Source: Chloroflexi bacterium CFX6
Lineage (GTDB): Bacteria; Chloroflexota; Anaerolineae; Anaerolineales; Villigracilaceae
Length of the DNA: 64,000 nucleotides
Assembly: GCA_030263595.1 (NCBI GenBank)
Contig: SZPG01000048.1
Coordinates: 1-64,000 of the forward strand
Direction: 5' to 3'
Below the pieces are notes generated by a model, which saw only the letters and a list, made by a program, of their open reading frames with translations, made no database searches and was not told the DNA's origin. Numbering within the stretch: the first letter of the stretch is position 1; every line of letters starts with the position of its first letter. Position numbers and translations under genes: made by a program. Shown in pieces: positions 6,824 to 14,780 of the stretch.

Positions 6824-8797
6824 ATGCAACACTCTATCACCTTCACCGGCGAAAACATAAACGCCAAAGTTCAAGTCCCCACCAACACGTTGCTGGCGGA
6901 TGCCGCGCATCTCGCGGGCATTGACATCGGTCAGCCGTGCGGCGGGCAGGGACGCTGCGGTCGCTGCGCGGTGCAGGTGACGGAGGGAACGGTCAGGCGA
7001 AGAAGCGCGCTGCGCCTTTCCCCTGCCGATATCGAGCAGGGTTACGCGCTCGCCTGTCAAACCGTCGTTGAAGGCGATGTGGCGATCTACGTCCCGCCGC
7101 AGGAGAAGATCGAACGAAGACTCACGACTGATAGAGTCGTTGCGGAAGTGACGGTCCCAGCGGACTACGAGTATCCGTTCTCGCAGACGGTTCGCCGTGT
7201 GCATCTCACTCTCACTCCGCCAAGCATGGACGACCAGACCGACGACTGGTCGCGTTTGCAGACGGCATTCCGATTGCAGCATCAGGTGGAGAGCCTTACG
7301 TGTTCCGTGAGTTTGTTGAGGAAGATGGGATATGTGCTGCGTGAGGGCGATTGGAATGTCACTGCTGTTATCGAGACGAGAAGACTGGAAGACCATCAGA
7401 CGATCAGACTAATAGACTTGTGCCCCTACCACGAAGACGAATACGCTCCGCTCTGGGGCTGCGCCATTGACATCGGCACGACGACGGTCACGCTTTGGCT
7501 GGTGGATTTGGTAACGGGTCAAGTCAAAGCGCAGGTTGCGGAATACAACGGACAGATCGCGCGCGGCGAGGATGTCATTTCGAGAATCATCTACACCAAC
7601 AAGAACGGCGGCGGGGATGAGTTGCGTCAGCGCGTGCTGGAGACGATCAACAGCCTGCTCGAACTGGCGTGCAAGCGCGTCAAGTCGCCTCAAGGCAAAG
7701 TGACTCCCGACCAGGTCGTCAAAGCGACCATCGCGGGCAACAGCACGATGATGCACCTATTGTTGGGGGTTCCCGCATCAAGCATTCGACTCTCACCGTT
7801 TATTACTGCGGTCAATCACCCTCCATTGATGACGGGACGCGAAGTCGGCTTGAATGTGAATCCCGAAGCGGTGGTGGATTGTCTGCCCGGCGTGGCAAGT
7901 TACGTCGGCGCGGATATTACAGCAGGCGTATTGTCCTCAGGACTCGACAGCGCGGAGAACGTGACTCTCTTCCTGGATGTCGGGACGAACGGCGAAACAG
8001 TGCTGGGCGACCGCGATTGGCTCGTCACGTGCGCGTGTTCGGCGGGACCGGCGTTCGAAGGCGCGGGTGTGGTCAATGGCATGAGGGCAACGCAGGGCGC
8101 CATCGAAGAAGTGTGGATCAACAGCGAAACGCTCGAGCCGACGTACCGCGTCATCGGCGGAGGCAAGCCGAAGGGAATTTGCGGAAGCGGGTTGATCTCC
8201 CTGCTCTCGGAGGCGTTCATCACGGGAGTCATTGACAAGGGAGGCAATGTCAATTTGGCGGCGCGCAGTCCGCGGGTCCGCGAAGGAGCGCATGGAGGGG
8301 AGTACGTCGTGGCTTGGGGCAGCGAATCCGAATCGGGCGAAGATATCGTCATCACCAGAGTTGACGTTGATAACCTGCTGCGCGCCAAAGCCGCCATCTA
8401 CGCGGGCTTCACGGTGCTGGCGGAGAACGTCGGCATCCCGCTCGAAACGACGGACAAGGTTTTGATCGGCGGGTCGTTCGGAAAATATATCAATGTCGAG
8501 AAGGCGGTGCAGATCGGGTTACTGCCCGATATGGATTGGTCGCGCTTCGAGTTTCTCGGCAATACGTCGGTGAAAGGCGCGTATCTCGCGCTGCTCGATT
8601 GGAGGAAGCGCGAGCGCATTACCGAGATTGCGAAGCGCATGACATACATCGAGTTATCGGCGGATAACAGTTTTTATGAAGCGTTCACATCGGCTCTATT
8701 TCTGCCGCACACGGATTTGAGCAAGTTCCCGAGTGTGGCGGAGGCTCTGGAAAGTAAACAAGTAGACAAGGAGACAGGTACACACGTAGACAAGTAG
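6824..8797 (+). CDS. acsV: Corrinoid protein reductive activator (RACo-type, ferredoxin plus ASKHA ATPase)
   Basis: ATP-dependent activator that re-reduces the inactive Co(II) corrinoid protein. The N-terminal 2Fe-2S ferredoxin domain has Cys39, 45 and 48 (QPCGGQGRCGRC) and a fourth Cys near residue 80 (ALACQ). The DUF4445/ASKHA-like ATPase core starts near residue 215 with AIDIGTTTVTLWLVD and includes VGTNGE, SAGPAFEGAG and KGICGSGLI. Length (657) is normal for the family. The linker at 7373-7418 (ETRRLEDHQTIRLIDL) is encoded by DNA resembling the 511-630 repeats. The last residues, KQVDKETGTHVDK, are encoded by the 10-bp repeat array, so the C-terminus is repeat-derived. No strong Shine-Dalgarno is seen (GAAAACAAATG). 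Confidence 0.93.
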   Translation: MQHSITFTGENINAKVQVPTNTLLADAAHLAGIDIGQPCGGQGRCGRCAVQVTEGTVRRRSALRLSPADIEQGYALACQTVVEGDVAIYVPPQEKIERRLTTDRVVAEVTVPADYEYPFSQTVRRVHLTLTPPSMDDQTDDWSRLQTAFRLQHQVESLTCSVSLLRKMGYVLREGDWNVTAVIETRRLEDHQTIRLIDLCPYHEDEYAPLWGCAIDIGTTTVTLWLVDLVTGQVKAQVAEYNGQIARGEDVISRIIYTNKNGGGDELRQRVLETINSLLELACKRVKSPQGKVTPDQVVKATIAGNSTMMHLLLGVPASSIRLSPFITAVNHPPLMTGREVGLNVNPEAVVDCLPGVASYVGADITAGVLSSGLDSAENVTLFLDVGTNGETVLGDRDWLVTCACSAGPAFEGAGVVNGMRATQGAIEEVWINSETLEPTYRVIGGGKPKGICGSGLISLLSEAFITGVIDKGGNVNLAARSPRVREGAHGGEYVVAWGSESESGEDIVITRVDVDNLLRAKAAIYAGFTVLAENVGIPLETTDKVLIGGSFGKYINVEKAVQIGLLPDMDWSRFEFLGNTSVKGAYLALLDWRKRERITEIAKRMTYIELSADNSFYEAFTSALFLPHTDLSKFPSVAEALESKQVDKETGTHVDK

Positions 8798-8846
8798 GCA
8801 GGTAAACACGTGTTTACTTGTGTACTTGTTTACCTGTGTACCAGAT
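8752..8846. repeat. 10-bp tandem repeats spanning acsV end
   Basis: Units such as AAACAAGTAGACAAG, GGTACACACGTAGACAAG and, past the inversion point near 8810, TGTTTACTTGTGTACTTGTTTACCTGTGTACC. The array includes the last 15 or so codons of acsV and ends at the acsE Shine-Dalgarno. Like the 4342-4447 array it flips orientation midway, giving a large imperfect palindrome centred near 8812 (ACACGTGT). Confidence 0.87.
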
Positions 8847-8856
8847 AGGAGAAACC

Positions 8857-9780
8857 ATGTACATCATCGGCGAGAACATTCACATCATCTCGGAAAAGGT
8901 GAAGGAAGCATTGAAGAACAGGGACCGCGAGTTCTTCATGGATCTGGCGGTCAAGCAGGTGGAGGCGGGCGCGAAAGCCGTTGACATCAATCTCGGTCCG
9001 CGCAAGAAGGATTGGGCGGAGGTCTTCCCGTGGATCGTCGAAACGGTCGAAACGGTCGTGGACGTGCCGCTTTCGATTGACACAACGAATGTTGACGGCA
9101 TGGAGGCGGCTCTGCAGAAAATCACGAAGGCGCAGCCGATCTTGAATTCCACGTCTGCGGAGCCTGAACGATTGGAGAAAGTTCCGCTGCTGGCAAAGAA
9201 GTACAACGCCAAGGTCATCGCGCTGACGATGCGGAGCGAGGGCATCCCCGTCGAGGCGGACGCGCGCGTCACCATCGCGGTCGAGCAATTGATCCCGCGC
9301 ATGATGGAGATTGACCTCCCGATGGAGAATCTCATCATTGACCCGCTCGTTCTCACTGTAAGCGGTTGCCAGCAATATTGCCCGCATCTCATCGAAACGG
9401 TGCGGACGCTGCAATATGCCTGGGACCCCGCGCCCATGATCTCGGTCGGGTTGTCGAACGTGTCGAACGCGGTGCCGAACGAGGGACGTCCCCTCATCAA
9501 CCGCGTCTACCTCGCCATGCTGATGGGCGTCGGCTTGCAGATGATGATCGCCAACCCGTTCGACGAAAAGCAGAATGATGTCATTAGATGGATAGAGACA
9601 AAGGACACTAGCAATCCGCTTGCCGCTGTCTACAATAAGATTGCGGATCGCATCGCGGCGGGCGAAGAGCCCCAGATGGAAGATTTCGACCTATCCGACC
9701 CCGAACAGTCCGCAATCTGGAAGACCACGCAGATTTTGTTGAACAAAGTGATTTACGCGGATTCGTATTTGATGAACTAA
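8857..9780 (+). CDS. acsE: Methyltetrahydrofolate:corrinoid protein methyltransferase
   Basis: A 307-residue TIM-barrel enzyme (pterin-binding family) that moves the methyl group of 5-methyl-H4folate to the corrinoid protein. Pterin-binding signatures are GAKAVDINLGPRKKDW, PLSIDTTNVDGMEAAL, ILNSTSAEPERL and LIIDPLVLTVSG. ATG 8857 is preceded by AGGAGA; an upstream in-frame start at 8818 lies in the repeat array. It is followed within five bases by REP-like copy 2 and then metVF. Function and pathway placement are secure. Confidence 0.95.
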   Translation: MYIIGENIHIISEKVKEALKNRDREFFMDLAVKQVEAGAKAVDINLGPRKKDWAEVFPWIVETVETVVDVPLSIDTTNVDGMEAALQKITKAQPILNSTSAEPERLEKVPLLAKKYNAKVIALTMRSEGIPVEADARVTIAVEQLIPRMMEIDLPMENLIIDPLVLTVSGCQQYCPHLIETVRTLQYAWDPAPMISVGLSNVSNAVPNEGRPLINRVYLAMLMGVGLQMMIANPFDEKQNDVIRWIETKDTSNPLAAVYNKIADRIAAGEEPQMEDFDLSDPEQSAIWKTTQILLNKVIYADSYLMN

Positions 9781-9784
9781 CATG

Positions 9785-9875
9785 TGTCATTGCGAGGGCG
9801 GTGTTCGTCCGCCGAAGCAATCCCCTCATTCTAGTTGGAGATTGCTTCGTCGCCTATCGGCTCCTCGCAATGACA
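9785..9875. repeat. REP-like palindromic element, copy 2
   Basis: Compact 91-bp copy: TGTCATTGCGAGG at the left, GAAGCAATC and GAGATTGCTTCG as inner arms, and CTCGCAATGACA at the right. It begins 4 bases after the acsE stop and ends 11 bases before the metVF ATG, so it is transcribed inside the operon and can form a long hairpin in the mRNA. Confidence 0.9.
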
Positions 9876-9886
9876 AAGGAGCCCTC

Positions 9887-11374
9887 ATGCCTGTATTCAC
9901 CCCCGGTCGCCGCTGGCAGCCGCCCTATTTACCCTTCAAGCGTGAACCGTTGAACCGCCGCGCGCTTGCGACTCTCGAAAAACTGATCAAAGGTCCGTTG
10001 TTCGGATGCCGCATGTGCGGAAACTGCCTGCTTCAAGAAACCGCCTTCATCTGTCCGATGGAATGTCCCAAGGGCGAGCGCAACGGTCCGTGCGGCGGCT
10101 CGACCAAAGAACACTGCTACGTGGACGAGACGCGTCCCTGCATCTGGTACAGGATCTACGAGCGCTCGTTCAGGATGGGACGCGAAGAGAAACTGCTCGA
10201 AGTCCTGCCCCCGCTCGATTGGGACAAGGTCGGCACCGAAACGTGGGGCGACGTGTTCCACAGGGTGGGGGAGATTGGCGCGGGCAAGGTGGTCAGCGGA
10301 TTGCTGTTCAAGCCTGCCGAAGTCCGCTACAAGACCTGGGACGATGTCTTCGAGCCGATCCGCGAACCCGACTGGTGGCAGGGCGATAACAAATATCACG
10401 CGCCGAACTACACCGAACCTGTCTCCGAACTCCAACGCAGACTTAAAGCGGGTGAATTCGTCGTCACCGCCGAAGTCGCGCCGCCGCTCACCGTGAAGAC
10501 CGACAAGTTGTTCAAGAACATCGAAATGGTCAAGCCCTACGTGGCGGCAATCAACTTTACCGACAACCCCTCCGCCACGCCGCGCATGTCCTCCCAGGCT
10601 TGTTCCAAGATGGCAATCGAACACGGCGCAGAACCCGTCATGCAGATCGCGGCGCGCGACCGCACGCGCGTCGGCTTGCAGTCTGAGGTCATGGGCGCGA
10701 GCGCGATGGGAATCCGCAACATCCTGTGTCTCTCCGGCGACTCGATGAAGATGGCGCCCGAGCCGCGCGGACGAATGGACGTGATTGACATCGACTCCAT
10801 CCAAATGCTGTGGATCCTGCGCCGTATGCGCGACGAGGGCAGGTACATGGACGGGCGCGAGATCAAGTTCCCGCCTCAATACTTCCTCGGAGCCGCCGCC
10901 TCCCCCTTTGCGTCCGAGCCGAAATTCCAGGCGTTGCGCGAGCACAAGAAGATCAACGCCGGCGCGCAATTCTTCCAGACCAACCTGGTCTATGACGTGG
11001 AACACATGGAAGTCTGGCTGAACGAACTCGCCAAACGGAACATCCTCGACAAGGTCTATATCCTCATCGGCATCACGCCGCTCAAAACCTTCAAGATGGC
11101 GAAGTACATGAACGACGAGGTGCCGGGCGTGTCCATTCCCTTCAACCTCATGGTGCGCATGGAACGCGCCGACAAGGCGGGCAACGCCCAGGAGGAAGGC
11201 GTGCAGATCGCGCTCGAACTCATCGAGAAGATCAAAAAGTTCGAAGGTCAGGGCGTGAACGGTCTGCACATCATGGCGGTCGGTTGGGAGGACATCGTCC
11301 CGCGCATCGTCACCGAAGGCGGGGTCCTGCCGAAGGACCTCCCCCAACCCGAACTCGAGAAAGTGCCCGCGTAA
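9887..11374 (+). CDS. metVF: Fused MetV - methylenetetrahydrofolate reductase (MetF)
   Basis: A 495-residue fusion. Residues 1 to about 170 are the MetV-like cysteine-rich domain (methylene-H4F reductase C-terminal family) with motifs GCRMCGNCLLQ, CPMECPKGERNGPCGGS and CYVDETRPC, predicted to bind Fe-S or zinc. From about 180 the MetF TIM barrel follows, with FVVTAEVAPPLTVKTDKLF, VAAINFTDNPSATPRMS and NILCLSGDS. It reduces methylene-H4folate to the methyl-H4folate used by acsE. In acetogens metV and metF are usually separate adjacent genes. ATG 9887 follows AAAGGAG; the longer frame from 9782 would translate the REP element. FAD-containing MetF with an uncertain electron donor. Confidence 0.92.
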   Translation: MPVFTPGRRWQPPYLPFKREPLNRRALATLEKLIKGPLFGCRMCGNCLLQETAFICPMECPKGERNGPCGGSTKEHCYVDETRPCIWYRIYERSFRMGREEKLLEVLPPLDWDKVGTETWGDVFHRVGEIGAGKVVSGLLFKPAEVRYKTWDDVFEPIREPDWWQGDNKYHAPNYTEPVSELQRRLKAGEFVVTAEVAPPLTVKTDKLFKNIEMVKPYVAAINFTDNPSATPRMSSQACSKMAIEHGAEPVMQIAARDRTRVGLQSEVMGASAMGIRNILCLSGDSMKMAPEPRGRMDVIDIDSIQMLWILRRMRDEGRYMDGREIKFPPQYFLGAAASPFASEPKFQALREHKKINAGAQFFQTNLVYDVEHMEVWLNELAKRNILDKVYILIGITPLKTFKMAKYMNDEVPGVSIPFNLMVRMERADKAGNAQEEGVQIALELIEKIKKFEGQGVNGLHIMAVGWEDIVPRIVTEGGVLPKDLPQPELEKVPA

Positions 11375-11420
11375 ACCCCGCCAAGGGAAGCCCACCACAC
11401 ACAGCAGGTTAGGAGAGATC

Positions 11421-11987
11421 ATGCTTCCTGAACAGATCAAAAACTTCCGTGAAATGGCGACGCTGAAAGACGGCGCCTATATTCTTCTGCGCCCGATGAA
11501 CGGCGACGACGAACAGCGCCTGATGGAATTCTACGTCTCCGTCAACGACGACGACATGCGCTACTTCCGTCACTACGTGAAGGACCCAGCCGTGGTCCAT
11601 GAGTGGTGTGAGAATCTCGATTACGGCAAGGTCCTGCCCATCCTGGCTTTGGCAAAAGATCGTGTGGTCGGCAGCGCCTCCCTGCATTTCGGCGAAGGAC
11701 CCAAACGCCACATCGCCGAAGTGCGCCTCTTCCTCTCGAAGGACTATCGCAAACGCGGCTTGGGGATGAAGATGATCCGCGCCCTCGTCGAACTGGCGCG
11801 CAAACAGGGTTTGCACATCCTGACCGCCGAAGTCATGGCGGAACAGACGAAGGTCGTCAAAGCCTTCGAACAACTCGGCTTCAAATCGCAGGCGACCCTC
11901 GACGATTACTTCATCTTCCCCGACGGCGAAACCCGCGACGTCGTCCTGCTGACGATATGCCTGCGCTCGAAGACGGATGAATTCTAG
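11421..11987 (+). CDS. GNAT-family N-acetyltransferase
   Basis: A 188-residue acetyltransferase fold: beta strand GAYILLRPMNGDDEQRLMEF at the N-terminus, then VRLFLSKDYRKRGLGMKMIRALVELAR, containing the acetyl-CoA pyrophosphate loop (R/Q-x-x-G-x-G/A as RKRGLG), and VKAFEQLGFK near the end. Substrate is unknown. It has AGGAGA upstream of ATG 11421 and sits between metVF and the HdrC-like gene with a one-base gap to the latter, so it is probably co-transcribed. In some Wood-Ljungdahl clusters such acetyltransferases could act on pathway proteins, but nothing here shows that. Confidence 0.88.
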   Translation: MLPEQIKNFREMATLKDGAYILLRPMNGDDEQRLMEFYVSVNDDDMRYFRHYVKDPAVVHEWCENLDYGKVLPILALAKDRVVGSASLHFGEGPKRHIAEVRLFLSKDYRKRGLGMKMIRALVELARKQGLHILTAEVMAEQTKVVKAFEQLGFKSQATLDDYFIFPDGETRDVVLLTICLRSKTDEF

Positions 11988-11988
11988 G

Positions 11989-12270
11989 ATGTCCCTGCGC
12001 CGCGTCGTCAAACTTGCGACGGGGCAGGACGTCAACATCTGTCACGCCTGCTTCGATTGCGACCTCCCGCTTGCGGACGAAATGGACGTCCCGCTGGGGA
12101 GTCTCGTCCAATTGATCCTGCAAAACGACGAAGAGGCGCTTCATTGCCGGACCCTGTGGTCTGATCCCGTTTTGGAAGCCTCCCGCGGCGCCTGCAAGCG
12201 CGGACTCGACCTGCGCGCCGTGCTGCTCGCCCTGCGCGAAGAATCGACGAGAAGGATCGGGATTATGTGA
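11989..12270 (+). CDS. Small HdrC-like protein with degenerate Fe-S site
   Basis: A 93-residue protein that starts one base after the GNAT stop. ICHACFDCDLP resembles the first CxxCxxC motif of HdrC, the ferredoxin-like subunit of heterodisulfide reductase. The pattern LGSLVQLILQNDEEALHCRTLWSD and GACKRGLDLRAVLLALREE aligns by eye with the HdrC helix, the second cluster region and its PRGVDIPEVMxALRE ending. Only one cysteine of the second cluster remains, so at most one cluster is expected. HdrC-type subunits couple to MetVF in some acetogens, and the position just after metVF makes that relation plausible. Family assignment is by pattern only. Confidence 0.6.
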   Translation: MSLRRVVKLATGQDVNICHACFDCDLPLADEMDVPLGSLVQLILQNDEEALHCRTLWSDPVLEASRGACKRGLDLRAVLLALREESTRRIGIM

Positions 12271-12347
12271 GTATCGCAAGACGCCATCTTGCGCCGCCAG
12301 ATTCTGAAGGATTGGATCGTTCAAACCAACAAAGAAAGAAGGTCACC

Positions 12348-13730
12348 ATGAACACTGAAGAACTTCTTGCCAAAGCCAAGAAGCCTTCTGCCGACGCCAT
12401 GAAACTGCACCCGTTCTATCGGGGGAAGATCGAAACCACGCTCAAATGCACCGTCCACAGTTTCGATGATTTCGCGATATGGTACACGCCCGGCGTCGCC
12501 GCGCCGTGCAAAGCCATTCAAGCCGACCCCGAACTCGTCTACGAGTACACCAACAAATGGAACACCGTTGCCGTGGTCAGCGACGGGACGCGCGTGCTGG
12601 GCTTGGGCGACATCGGACCGAAGGCGGGCTTGCCCGTGATGGAAGGCAAGGCATTGCTCTACAAATACCTGGGCGGCGTGGACGGCGTTCCCATCATGCT
12701 CGACACGAAGGACCCCGACGCCATCATCAACACCGTGCTGATGCTCCAGCCCGGGTTTGGCGGCGTCAACCTGGAAGATATTTCCAACCCGAAGTGTTTC
12801 TACATCCTCGATACCCTGCGTGAAAAGGCAGAGATCCCCATCTGGCACGATGACCAGCAAGGCACAGCCACCGTCACACTGGCGGGACTTATCAACGCAG
12901 TCAAAGTCGTGGGTAAAAAGATGGAGGATGTGAAAATAGTGTTCATTGGCACCGGCGCGTCGAACGTCGCCTGTTCGCGCCTGATCTTCGGCTGGGGCGC
13001 GGACCCGGCCAAGTGCTTCATGGTGGACAGCAAGGGCATCCTCGGCAAACATCGCAAAGACCTCGAAATGCGAAAAGCCGAGTACAAGGACAAATGGAAA
13101 CTGTGCAACGTCACCAACGCGCAGGGACGCGAAGGCGACATCCCCGAAGCCATGAAGGACGCGGACGTAGTCATCGCCCTTTCCAAATCGGGACCCGGCG
13201 TCATCCTCCCGGAATGGATCAAGGCGATGGCGAAGGATGCGATCGTCTTCGCGTGCGCGAACCCCGTCCCTGAGATCTGGCCCTGGGAGGCGAAGGAGGC
13301 AGGCGCGGCTGTGGTCGCGACCGGGCGTTCCGATTTCCCGAACCAGGTCAACAACTCGCTGGGCTTCCCCGGCATCTTCCGCGGCACATTGGATGTCCGC
13401 GCCCGCACCATCACCGACGAAATGTGTTTTGCCGCGGCGCAGGCATTGGCGAACCACGTCGGCGACCGCCTCGCGCCGGACTTCATTCTTCCGAACATGG
13501 ACGATTGGGAGGTCTTCCCGCGCGAAGCCGCATCGGTCGCCATGAAAGCCATCGAGCAGGGACTGGCGCGCATCGAGACCACCTACGAGGAGGAATTCCA
13601 GCGCGCCTCGAAGATCATCAAACGTTCACGCGAAATGACGAAGTGTTTGATGGAGGAAGGCTTCATCCCCGAACCGCCGCATGGCGACGGTCCCGAAGTG
13701 GATTTGGAAACGGTCAAGTCCGCGTATTAG
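12348..13730 (+). CDS. Malic enzyme (NAD(P)-dependent, oxaloacetate-decarboxylating)
   Basis: A 460-residue enzyme that converts malate to pyruvate and CO2. Family motifs are [62 protein letters not shown] and the Rossmann [19 protein letters not shown]. The start is taken at ATG 12348 because the protein [12 protein letters not shown] begins like other malic enzymes; the frame extends upstream to 12267 over the end of the HdrC-like gene. The Shine-Dalgarno (AAAGAAGG) is moderate. The 77-bp gap upstream holds nothing clear. It is 18 bases from the flavoprotein gene, probably one transcript. Confidence 0.94.
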   Translation: MNTEELLAKAKKPSADAMKLHPFYRGKIETTLKCTVHSFDDFAIWYTPGVAAPCKAIQADPELVYEYTNKWNTVAVVSDGTRVLGLGDIGPKAGLPVMEGKALLYKYLGGVDGVPIMLDTKDPDAIINTVLMLQPGFGGVNLEDISNPKCFYILDTLREKAEIPIWHDDQQGTATVTLAGLINAVKVVGKKMEDVKIVFIGTGASNVACSRLIFGWGADPAKCFMVDSKGILGKHRKDLEMRKAEYKDKWKLCNVTNAQGREGDIPEAMKDADVVIALSKSGPGVILPEWIKAMAKDAIVFACANPVPEIWPWEAKEAGAAVVATGRSDFPNQVNNSLGFPGIFRGTLDVRARTITDEMCFAAAQALANHVGDRLAPDFILPNMDDWEVFPREAASVAMKAIEQGLARIETTYEEEFQRASKIIKRSREMTKCLMEEGFIPEPPHGDGPEVDLETVKSAY

Positions 13731-13748
13731 AAGCGGAAGGAGATAACC

Positions 13749-14654
13749 ATGTACGATCTAATCATCATCGGGGGCGGGCCCGCAGGTCTGACCGCCGCGG
13801 TCTACGCCATCCGCAAACGCCTGAACGTCCTGCTCGTCTCGAAGGACCTCGGCGGCAAGACCAACTACCGCCTCGCCCTGCCCTGGGTCGAAGACTATCA
13901 GATCATCAAGGGACTCGAGGTCGTCAACAAGTTCCGCAACGAACTGGAATATCTCGATTTTGCGCGGCACATCGAATCCGTCGAAAAGGTCGAAAAGAGG
14001 GACGACCGCTTCATTGTCACGACGCGGAACGGCGCCGAACTGGAAGCCCGCGCGGTCATCCTTGCCACAGGCACACGCCAGACGCGCATGAACGTGCCGG
14101 GCGAGAAGGAATACACGATGAAGGGCTTGTGCTATTCCGCGCTCTCCTACGCGCCGCTGTTCATTGACAAATCCGTCCTGGTGATCGGCGACGAGGACCT
14201 GGCGCTGCGCTCGGCGGGCGAGCTTTCCACCGTCGCCAAAGAGGTGACCATGATCTGCTCCGGCGAAAGAGACCTCGACACCCCGCTCGGACACAAACTC
14301 CAGCAGGCGGGCAACGTCAAGATCATGAAGGACTGCGAGATCGTCGAGGTCAGGGGCGACGAATACGCCCGCAAACTGATCGTGAGGGAAAGATCCGGTC
14401 AGTTGAAGGAGATCGAAGCGGACGGCATGTTCGTGGAGAAGGCGCTCACCCCCAACACGGGTATGGTCAGAGGGCTGGTCGAACTCGACGCGCAGGGGCG
14501 CGTCATCGTGGATTGCGCCTGCCGCACGAGCGTCCCCGGACTCTTCGCCGCCGGCGACGTGACGAACAGTTACGCGGAGCAGGTGCTGGTGGCGGTCGGC
14601 GAGGGAGCGAAAGCCGCGCTGAGCGTGTACGAGTACCTGCTGCCGAAGTTGTAG
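13749..14654 (+). CDS. FAD-dependent NAD(P) oxidoreductase, TrxR-like without CxxC
   Basis: A 301-residue two-dinucleotide-binding-domain flavoprotein. FAD site: LIIIGGGPAGLTAAVYAIRKR near residue 3. ATG motif: VILATGTRQTR. C-terminal FAD motif: TSVPGLFAAGDVTNSYAEQV. In thioredoxin reductase the second domain carries YCATCDG; here the equivalent segment reads GLCYSALSYAPLF, so the redox-active disulfide is absent. The NAD(P)-binding stretch KSVLVIGDEDLALRSAGEL lacks a typical GxGxxA. It may act as a ferredoxin- or quinone-linked reductase or on an unknown partner. AGGAGATAACC precedes the ATG. Confidence 0.85.
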   Translation: MYDLIIIGGGPAGLTAAVYAIRKRLNVLLVSKDLGGKTNYRLALPWVEDYQIIKGLEVVNKFRNELEYLDFARHIESVEKVEKRDDRFIVTTRNGAELEARAVILATGTRQTRMNVPGEKEYTMKGLCYSALSYAPLFIDKSVLVIGDEDLALRSAGELSTVAKEVTMICSGERDLDTPLGHKLQQAGNVKIMKDCEIVEVRGDEYARKLIVRERSGQLKEIEADGMFVEKALTPNTGMVRGLVELDAQGRVIVDCACRTSVPGLFAAGDVTNSYAEQVLVAVGEGAKAALSVYEYLLPKL

Positions 14655-14702
14655 AAGATCGGACGCGACCCTGAACCGGAGCGCATCCGGCCATGCTTGC
14701 GG

Positions 14703-14738
14703 ATTTTGCGGGCGCGGAGCGGATCCAGCCCGCAAAAT
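14703..14738 (+). terminator. Hairpin after flavoprotein gene
   Basis: Arms ATTTTGCGGGC (14703-14713) and GCCCGCAAAAT (14728-14738) with a 14-base loop, lying 49 bases after the flavoprotein stop. It is followed by TCATATCG rather than a T-run, so terminator function is only likely. Confidence 0.5.
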
Positions 14739-14780
14739 TCATATCGAATATTCCCTGCCCGGCAACAAAGGAGGCGCGCG

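Noticed and set aside
9929-11440. 503-codon - strand frame opposite metVF
   Set aside because: Antisense shadow of the metVF gene; no domain pattern and composition typical of reversed codons.
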